A DNA stretch of 12,672 bases from an uncultured Myxococcales bacterium (GTDB lineage: Bacteria > Myxococcota_A > Polyangia > Polyangiales > Polyangiaceae): assembly GCA_937998045.1 (NCBI GenBank), contig CALKVG010000699.1:1-12672 (forward strand). The letters are read 5' to 3'. Of the stretch, positions 1 to 5,934 are shown one piece after another. Within the stretch, counting starts at the first letter, position 1. Every line of letters begins with the position of its first letter. The notes below the pieces were generated by a model. It worked only from the letters and a program-made list of their open reading frames with translations, did not search any database and was not told where the DNA came from. A program made the position numbers and the translations under genes.

Positions 1-122
1 CACCTGCACGACCTGCGCGTAGTCCTCGTCCTGCTGGTTCGTCGTCAGCGTCGCCGCCTCCCCCCACGCCGACGCTGACGACGAACCAGCAGGACGAGGA
101 CTACGCGCAGGTCGTGCAGGTG
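1..122. repeat. Perfect 53-bp inverted repeat at the contig edge (probable fold-back artefact)
   Basis: Bases 1-53 are the exact reverse complement of bases 70-122, with a 16-base spacer (54-69). The right arm reads smoothly into the TonB-receptor gene and encodes a plausible stretch of that protein, so it is taken as the true copy. The left arm is then the same DNA read back on the other strand. A perfect long palindrome flush with a contig end, one arm of which is coding sequence, is typical of a fold-back chimera made in amplification, library preparation or assembly. A real inverted duplication cannot be excluded from sequence alone. Which bases of the spacer are genuine is unknown. Confidence 0.85.
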
Positions 123-2138
123 CGCGGGGCAGGATGGTCGTCGCCGCGCGGTCTGGGCGACGTGCGCGTCACCCGGGAGCTGCTCGAGGCGGCACCGCAC
201 GAGCGTGCGAGCGAGATGCTCTCGGCCGCTCCGGGCTTTTTCGTCGACCACGAGGACGGCGAGGGGCTCGGCAACGACGTTTATCTTCGGGGCTTCGACC
301 TGGACCACGGCTCGGGAATCGAGATGCGCGTCGGGTCCATCCCGATCAATCAGCCCATCCACATTCAGGGGCAGGGTTACGCCGACGCCAACTTCATCAT
401 CCCGGAGGTCGTGCGAAGCATCCGCGTGCTCGAGGGCCCCTACGATCCCCGTCAGGGCGACGCCGCGATCGTGGGAAGCGCCTACTTCGATCTCGGCGTT
501 CCCGAGCGCGGCTATCAGGCGAAGGCGACCTACGGCTCCTTCGACCAGTGGCGCGTCGTCGGGGTCGCGGCACCGCGCGACGCCGACGACGAGACGTTCG
601 CCGCCTTTGCCCTTCGGCAGTCGGACGGATTCGGGCAGAACCGCGCCTCGAGATCGGGATCGGCGATTGCCCAGTACGGGATCGACCTCGGCCCCCGCGA
701 TCGGGTGCGGCTCCTCGGCACGGCGTACGGCGCGAGTTCCGAGCTCGCCGGCGTCGTGCGCGAAGACGATGTCGATGCCGGACGGCTCGGTTACTACGAC
801 TCCTACGCGTCGCCGTACGCGCGGAACCAGTCGGTCGAGTCGTCGCGCGTCATCTTCGGGGTCGACTTCGACCACGCGACAGCCGACGGCACGCGTCTCG
901 AGTTCGCTCCCTGGTTGATGTGGACCGATTTGCGGGCGCGCCAGAACTACACCGGGAACCTGGAGTCGTCGCAGACGCCGCCGTACGTGTCGGGCCTCGG
1001 CGATCTCTTCCAGACCGCCAATCAGGAGACCGCGGCCGGCATCCTGTCGCGACTGCACGCGTCCCCGGTCCGGATCGGCCCCCACGTCGAGGTCGTCGCC
1101 GAACCCGGCGTTTACGCGCGCGTCGGGCACACGGACCAGTCGAAGAATCTGGTGGACCCGACGTCGCTGGCGACGTGGGATCGCCGGCTTGACGACGGTC
1201 TGCAAACGCTCGACGTCGGCGCATACCTCGATCTGGACGTTCGCGTCTTCAAGCGACTGCGGATCTCGGGCGGCCCGCGCGCAGATTGGCTCGCGGTCAC
1301 GATCGACGACCGCCTGGCGACCGCCCCCGCGCCCGAGCTGCCGGGCACACTGCGCCGCGTGGCTGGCGCCGTCGCGGGCCCTCGCGCGAACGTGGAGTAC
1401 GCGTTCGCGGAGGAGCTCACCCCGGTCGTGTCTTACGGCGAGGGCTTCCGCTCGCTCGACGCCGCGCACCTGAAGGAGGGCGATTCGGCACCGTACTCCA
1501 AGGTTCGATCGGTCGAAGGAGGGCTGCGATCGCAAGTCCTCCACGGGCGCTATGTCGCCACGGCGTCGCTCTTCCGGACCTGGGTGGGCAACGAGCTCGT
1601 GTTCGAACCAGAGGCGGGGGGTCTCGAGACGCAGAACGCCAGCACACGCACCGGTTTCGTCGGTTCGCTGCTCGCCAAGCCGTTCGACTGGCTGCTGGTG
1701 TCGACCGCCGTCTCCGTCGTCCGCGCGACGTTCGAGACGCAGACGGCTGGCGGCAATCACTACGTGCCGAACATCCCGCCCATCCTCCTGCGCGCGGACC
1801 TGAGCGTGCACGGCGCGGTTGCGCGAATCGACGGGCGACCGGTCGTCGGTCGAGTGGGCGCCGGCTACACCTTCATGGCCGGGCGCCACCTCACCGATTC
1901 GATCGTGGGTCCCTCGGAGTCCATTCTCAACGTCCGCGCCGGGGCGCGCTACCGATGGGTCGAGCTCGGCGTCGACGTCTACAACGCGCTCGACGCCGCG
2001 TACCCCGACGACGAGGAGGCCTATTACTCGAACTGGAGCACCGGCAACGCCACCGGGCAGCAGCCTGCATCTTTCGCCAAGCACATCGTCGCGGCTCCGC
2101 CGCGCACGGTGCTCGGCACCATGGCCCTGTACTTCTAG
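72..2138 (+). CDS. TonB-dependent outer-membrane receptor, N-terminus missing
   Basis: This is an outer-membrane beta-barrel receptor of the TonB-dependent transporter family, expected to import a ligand using TonB/ExbBD energy; the ligand cannot be named. The first stretch (about 99-490) is the plug domain: it begins with VVQVRGAG and contains VYLRGFDLDHG, a PINQPIHIQGQGYAD segment, IIPEVVRSIRVLEGPYDPRQGD and then GSAYFDLG, the usual order for a plug. The rest is barrel with alternating hydrophobic and polar strands, ending in LYF with the terminal phenylalanine expected of a barrel-insertion signal. The signal peptide and TonB box are not seen. The frame is open to base 3, but bases 1-53 look like a fold-back copy, so the real gene starts beyond the window. 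A GTG at 114 is not a credible start because homology-like sequence extends upstream of it. A 12-bp inverted repeat begins at the stop codon. Confidence 0.9.
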   Translation, partial: TLTTNQQDEDYAQVVQVRGAGWSSPRGLGDVRVTRELLEAAPHERASEMLSAAPGFFVDHEDGEGLGNDVYLRGFDLDHGSGIEMRVGSIPINQPIHIQGQGYADANFIIPEVVRSIRVLEGPYDPRQGDAAIVGSAYFDLGVPERGYQAKATYGSFDQWRVVGVAAPRDADDETFAAFALRQSDGFGQNRASRSGSAIAQYGIDLGPRDRVRLLGTAYGASSELAGVVREDDVDAGRLGYYDSYASPYARNQSVESSRVIFGVDFDHATADGTRLEFAPWLMWTDLRARQNYTGNLESSQTPPYVSGLGDLFQTANQETAAGILSRLHASPVRIGPHVEVVAEPGVYARVGHTDQSKNLVDPTSLATWDRRLDDGLQTLDVGAYLDLDVRVFKRLRISGGPRADWLAVTIDDRLATAPAPELPGTLRRVAGAVAGPRANVEYAFAEELTPVVSYGEGFRSLDAAHLKEGDSAPYSKVRSVEGGLRSQVLHGRYVATASLFRTWVGNELVFEPEAGGLETQNASTRTGFVGSLLAKPFDWLLVSTAVSVVRATFETQTAGGNHYVPNIPPILLRADLSVHGAVARIDGRPVVGRVGAGYTFMAGRHLTDSIVGPSESILNVRAGARYRWVELGVDVYNALDAAYPDDEEAYYSNWSTGNATGQQPASFAKHIVAAPPRTVLGTMALYF

Positions 2139-2186
2139 AGCCGGTTCCACAATGGTCCCGAGATACCCACTTGCAACCGGCTCTAG
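2135..2186. terminator. 12-bp inverted repeat starting in the receptor stop codon, possible terminator
   Basis: The arms CTAGAGCCGGTT (2135-2146) and AACCGGCTCTAG (2175-2186) are perfect complements separated by 28 bases. The left arm includes the TAG stop codon of the receptor gene. The position suits transcription termination, but the loop is long and no T-run follows, so this is not a textbook intrinsic terminator. It could equally be the first member of the palindrome cluster that fills this spacer. Confidence 0.45.
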
Positions 2187-2209
2187 CTCCGCGTAGGGGA
2201 CGGTTCGGT

Positions 2210-2394
2210 GGGGCTAACGCCCCCTCGCCGCTCCGCTTCGCTACGCGGCGAGCCTCCCCCAAGAAATCGCCTTGCGGCTTTCGACTTCGCTTCGCGAAGT
2301 CGAAAGAGGACGCGATACCTACGAAGAAGCTCGTGCTCATCTCGTCGTCGGGCGAAGCCCGACGAGGGGCGGAGGTCGTGTCCCGAGTATCGGG
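2210..2394. repeat. Cluster of four to five unrelated short palindromes in a gene-free spacer
   Basis: The 329-bp stretch between the receptor stop and the next possible start (2139-2467) has no convincing gene and is dense in hairpins. GGGGC/GCCCC has its arms at 2210-2214 and 2219-2223. CTCGCCGC/GCGGCGAG has arms at 2224-2231 and 2245-2252 with a 13-base loop. CTTTCGACTTCGC pairs with 2294-2306 from 2278-2290, a 13-bp stem with a 3-base loop. TCGTCGGGC pairs with 2357-2365 from 2345-2353, a 9-bp stem with loop GAA. CCCGA/TCGGG lies at 2382-2386 and 2390-2394. The hairpins differ in sequence, so this is not one tandem repeat. They may be dispersed intergenic palindromes of the genome, or structured untranslated RNA, or termination and mRNA-stabilising elements. 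Confidence 0.6.
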
Positions 2395-2494
2395 CCCATC
2401 GCGACCGCGACTCGTGACACTACCGCGGCTTCCGCTGGACTTGCGTCGCCGCGCTTCCCGATGGTAGGTGCGTTCCTTGCTGGACCGCCTCGCA

Positions 2495-3433
2495 ATGCGT
2501 TCCTTTTTGAACGAAATCGCCATCGTAGTTGGCTGTCTATTTCTCCCGGGTGCGGTCGGGTGCTCGCGCGGCGACAAGGCCACGCCCGCGGCCAGCGCCA
2601 GCTCGACCGCACCGTCGGCGGTCGCCGACGCGTCGCCGTCGCCGACCGCCTCGGCCGACAGCTTTCCCATACCGCGCGAGAGCGTGGATCTCGTCCTCAA
2701 CCCGGGACACTTCCCGCCCTACGACGGGCCGACGGGCAGCGTCGAGGGCACGGTGTACGTGACCGGACCTGCGGCGCCGCCGGTGCAGCTCGACGCAAAG
2801 AAGTGCCCGGCCGCGGTGGACACGTACGGAAAATTGTTCCGCGAGGGTCCGGCGCTCCCCAACGGATCGCGGCCCCTGGCCGACGCCGCCGTCGTGGTCG
2901 TGGGGTACGCGGGCTACTACATCGCCGAGCGCGATGACGCCAAGAAGGTCGCGATCGGGACCGACTGCGCCTACCCGACGCGCACCATAACGATGACGTT
3001 CGGGCAGCGCCTCGAGGTGTCCAACGAGAGCACGATGCTCTTTGCGCCCATGATCGACCAGGACACGTTGCCGGCCGTGATGGTGGCTCCTCCGCTCGAG
3101 AAGGGCGATCCCGTGAAGCTCTACCCGCGCAAGGCCGCTTACTTCACCATCAGCGATCGGATGCAGCCCTACGTGCACGAGGACCTCTACGTTTTCCGTC
3201 ATCCGTTGCACACCGTGACGGACTTGGCGGGCCATTACCGCATCGATGGGCTTCCCGTCGGCAATCTGAAGGTCGGGGTGCACCACCCAGGCGCCTCAGC
3301 GGACGGCGAGTCTCCGGTCGAGGTCGTCGCGAACGTCGTCCAGCGCGTCGACGTCACTTTGACGTACGCGCCGAAAGATCAGCGGCCGGCGAAGCGCATC
3401 GACGGTGGTCGGAAGGAGCCCTGGCTGAACTGA
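2495..3433 (+). CDS. Predicted lipoprotein, cupredoxin-like with carboxypeptidase regulatory-like C-terminal part
   Basis: From the ATG at 2495 the product is 312 residues. It starts with a lipoprotein signal peptide ending GAVG|C (Cys23), followed by a Ser/Ala/Pro-rich linker to about residue 60, so it should be lipid-anchored in the envelope. The core starts with GSVEGTVYVTGPAAPP. The end resembles the family often annotated as methylamine-utilisation or plastocyanin-like proteins: TVTDLAGHYRIDGLPVGNLKVGVHHP (split here at about residue 240-265) matches their beta-sandwich tail, and a short run ISDRM sits where those proteins have a CNIHDxM copper site. The Cys and His ligands appear absent, so metal binding is doubtful. 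An upstream in-frame GTG at 2468 would add nine residues. I prefer 2495 because it gives a compact signal peptide, although neither start has a good ribosome site. The role is unknown. The upstream neighbour is a TonB receptor, but 330-350 bases of hairpins separate them. Confidence 0.72.
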   Translation: MRSFLNEIAIVVGCLFLPGAVGCSRGDKATPAASASSTAPSAVADASPSPTASADSFPIPRESVDLVLNPGHFPPYDGPTGSVEGTVYVTGPAAPPVQLDAKKCPAAVDTYGKLFREGPALPNGSRPLADAAVVVVGYAGYYIAERDDAKKVAIGTDCAYPTRTITMTFGQRLEVSNESTMLFAPMIDQDTLPAVMVAPPLEKGDPVKLYPRKAAYFTISDRMQPYVHEDLYVFRHPLHTVTDLAGHYRIDGLPVGNLKVGVHHPGASADGESPVEVVANVVQRVDVTLTYAPKDQRPAKRIDGGRKEPWLN

Positions 3434-3451
3434 CGCGCGCGCTCGCGCGCG
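3434..3451. terminator. GC-only hairpin directly after the lipoprotein stop codon
   Basis: CGCGCGC (3434-3440) and GCGCGCG (3445-3451) form a 7-bp G/C stem with loop GCTC, starting at the base after the TGA stop. No T-tract follows. It may slow polymerase or protect the transcript end. It lies only 24 bases before the uvrC start, so read-through is possible. Confidence 0.3.
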
Positions 3452-3475
3452 GCGGCGCTATCTTCCCGTCGGACG

Positions 3476-5758
3476 ATGCTCCCCGACACGGTGCTGCAGA
3501 AGCTCGACGCGCTTCCCACGCAGCCCGGCGTGTACCTCTTCAAGGACAAGAAGGGCGCGGTCGTCTACGTCGGGAAGGCGAAGAGCCTGCGCGCACGCGT
3601 CCGCAGCTACTTCCAGGATGCCCACGGCGACAACCGCGCATTCATCCCTGTCCTTCAGCGGACCATCGGAGATCTCGAGACGATTGTCACCGCCAACGAG
3701 AAGGAGGCGACGATCCTCGAGAACAACCTCGTCAAGGAGCACCGCCCCCGGTACAACGTCAAACTCCGCGACGACAAGGACTTCATTACCCTCCGGCTCG
3801 GTGCCGCCTGCGGCGCGGCGGCGACCGGCGCCGCTGCGGGTGACCTTCGACAGAGGACTGCGGACGCGCAGGCGTGGCCGCGTCTGGAGGTCGTGCGCAG
3901 GCCGACGCCCGACGGCGCCCGTTACTTCGGGCCCTACCATTCGGCCACGGCGGCGCGACGCACGCTGCATCTCGTCAACAAGCATTTCCAGCTCCGCACG
4001 TGCAGCGACACCGAATTCGCCGGTCGCAAGAGGCCGTGCCTGCAGCACCAGATCAAGCGCTGCCCGGCGCCGTGCGTCTTGCCGGTCGATCCCGCGTTTT
4101 ACGCCGAGCAGGTCGAAGCGGTCGCCAAGTTCCTCGAGGGTCGCCACGACGAACTGTCGCGCGAGCTCGCGTCGCGCATGAAGCAATCGGCTCGCGAGAC
4201 GCGCTTCGAGCTCGCGGCGATTTATCGCGATCAGCTTCGGGCGATCGAGAAGGTCCGTGAAGAGCAGCGCGTCGTCACGATCGACGACGTCGACCGCGAC
4301 GTCCTCGGGTTCTACCGCGAAGGCGAGCTCGTGGAGGTGGCGCTGCTCCACGTTCGAGCGGGCAAGCTGCAGGACGTCGGGACGTACTCGATCAAGCAGG
4401 CGGAGATCCCCGACGAGGAGATCGTCGCCGCCTTCCTCGCGCAGCACTACGGGGCGTCGCTGGGGAAGGGCGAAGACGTCGAACCGTCCGCGGTGCTCAT
4501 TCCGGACGAGGTCATCCTTCCGTTCGAGCCGGAAGGCATCGAGGGCATCGCCGAGTGGCTCGCCGATCGGGCGGGGCACAAGGTCGCCTTGATCCGACCC
4601 AAGCGCGGCCATCGCGTCGACCTTTTGACGATGGCCAACGACAACGCGAAGCACTCGTTCACCGAGAAGCAGCGCCACAACGACGATGTGCAGGAGCGCT
4701 TGCGCGATCTCCAGGAGCGGCTGCGGCTGCCGGCCATGCCCAGGCGGATCGAGTGCTGCGACATCTCGCACCTGGGCGGCGGCGACACCGTGGGCGCCAT
4801 CGTGGCTATGAGCGACGGGGAGCTCGACAAGAAGCGATATCGAACGTTCAACGTCCGGGGAGAGGGGATGTCCCACGGCTCGGGCCCGAGGACTTCTTCA
4901 CGCACCGGCCGCCCAGGCACCTTGCCCGGGGAGGAGGGCGCGCGGGACGCCGGAGGGCATGGGGAGGCGGATCTCGACGTCGATCCTCGCGACTCGCATC
5001 TGAACGACGACTACGGCTCGATGTACGAGGTACTGGCCCGCCGTTTCCGCCGTGCGATCAAGGCGGAGGCGCTGCCGGGCACCCTGGCCGAGAACGTGGC
5101 CGATGGCGGCGCGCCGCCTGAACCCGATCGGGACAGAGAAGGGGAGTGGGATGCCCCGGACCTGTTCGTCGTCGACGGCGGTCGAGGGCAGCTCGCGGTC
5201 GCGCTCGCCGCGGCGCACGACCTTGGCCTGCACGACCTGCCCATCGTGGCTCTGACGAAGGAGCGGGAGAACCTCGCCGGTGAGGCGCTCACCGATCGCG
5301 TGTACCTTCCCGGGCAGAAGAATCCCATCCCGTTGAAGAGCACGACGACGTCGCTATTCCTTCTGGCGCGCCTGCGCGACGAGGCCCACCGCTTCTCGAA
5401 CCGCGCGCGTATGCGAATCGGCAAGAAACGACGCATGCACTCGCCGCTCGACGACGTAAAGGGGCTCGGCGATCGCGCCAAAAAAGCCCTCCAGGAGCAC
5501 GTCGGGAACCTGGCCGCGATCCGTGCGGCCGACGACGCGGCGCTCCTTGCGGTACCCGGAGTGACCCCCCGTCACGTGAAGGCGCTGCGCGCTGCCTTTC
5601 CGTCCCAGCCGGGTACTCCTCCCGGCAATCACCCCCTGGCGGACCGGATGCCGTCGGCGCGGACGGCGCCGCAAACGACATCCGCGCCTAGCGCGCCACC
5701 AGCGACATCGGCGCCCGACCGGCCGCCAACCGCGCAGGCCGAACGCCAACGCAGTTGA
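3476..5758 (+). CDS. uvrC: UvrABC excinuclease subunit C
   Basis: UvrC makes the incisions on both sides of a lesion after UvrA/UvrB damage recognition (nucleotide excision repair). The GIY-YIG nuclease domain has GVY at residues 18-20, YVGKAKSLRARV from Tyr31, and the catalytic Glu of TILENNLVK near Glu82. Four cysteines, 176, 188, 196 and 200, have the 12-8-4 spacing of the [4Fe-4S] ligands in UvrC. A UVR (UvrB-binding) motif lies around 217-256. The RNase H-like C-terminal nuclease has Asp429 (CDISHL), DDY at 511-513, Asp567 (VVDGG) and His638 (RDEAH). A helix-hairpin-helix pair follows at about 655-708. At 760 residues it is longer than the usual 600-odd. The extra length is an Ala/Gly insert at about 110-133, a 47-residue insert at 463-509, a smaller one at about 535-560, and a Pro/Ser/Thr/Ala-rich tail after about 709. 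The start suits the family (LPTQPGVY follows soon), but no clear Shine-Dalgarno is seen. Confidence 0.97.
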   Translation: MLPDTVLQKLDALPTQPGVYLFKDKKGAVVYVGKAKSLRARVRSYFQDAHGDNRAFIPVLQRTIGDLETIVTANEKEATILENNLVKEHRPRYNVKLRDDKDFITLRLGAACGAAATGAAAGDLRQRTADAQAWPRLEVVRRPTPDGARYFGPYHSATAARRTLHLVNKHFQLRTCSDTEFAGRKRPCLQHQIKRCPAPCVLPVDPAFYAEQVEAVAKFLEGRHDELSRELASRMKQSARETRFELAAIYRDQLRAIEKVREEQRVVTIDDVDRDVLGFYREGELVEVALLHVRAGKLQDVGTYSIKQAEIPDEEIVAAFLAQHYGASLGKGEDVEPSAVLIPDEVILPFEPEGIEGIAEWLADRAGHKVALIRPKRGHRVDLLTMANDNAKHSFTEKQRHNDDVQERLRDLQERLRLPAMPRRIECCDISHLGGGDTVGAIVAMSDGELDKKRYRTFNVRGEGMSHGSGPRTSSRTGRPGTLPGEEGARDAGGHGEADLDVDPRDSHLNDDYGSMYEVLARRFRRAIKAEALPGTLAENVADGGAPPEPDRDREGEWDAPDLFVVDGGRGQLAVALAAAHDLGLHDLPIVALTKERENLAGEALTDRVYLPGQKNPIPLKSTTTSLFLLARLRDEAHRFSNRARMRIGKKRRMHSPLDDVKGLGDRAKKALQEHVGNLAAIRAADDAALLAVPGVTPRHVKALRAAFPSQPGTPPGNHPLADRMPSARTAPQTTSAPSAPPATSAPDRPPTAQAERQRS

Positions 5759-5934
5759 CCGACACGAGCGAACGAGGCACCGTGTTTCTCGCAAAATCCC
5801 CTCCGGCATGCGGCCTGCTTTAGGCGCTGAGCGGACGCCTCCCGTCTGGCTCCGTCTTCGCGCTTGATCTTCTGCACGAGTGCTCGCATCGCGTGGTAAT
5901 CGTTGTCCCCGTCTCGAGCTCAGAGGAGCCGATT
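5759..5934. other. Intergenic region before the VWA lipoprotein gene, with its ribosome binding site
   Basis: These 176 bases hold no gene that I can support. A GAGGAG ribosome binding site at 5923-5928 lies six bases upstream of the ATG at 5935. It decides that start over an upstream in-frame GTG at 5893, which would put 14 non-signal-like residues before the signal peptide. A weak hairpin, AGGCG/CGCCT (5822-5826 with 5836-5840), is the only candidate terminator for uvrC and is not convincing. Confidence 0.55.

Noticed and set aside
45..2150. A 701-codon open frame on the minus strand opposite the TonB receptor
   Set aside because: It is rich in Arg, Val and Asp as expected of an antisense shadow in GC-rich DNA, has no recognisable domain, and the plus strand encodes a clear receptor.
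2187..2467. Possible small gene or pseudogene in the hairpin-rich spacer
   Set aside because: Translations in all frames are Arg/Ser-rich without a start, ribosome site or family motif; the palindromes explain the sequence better.
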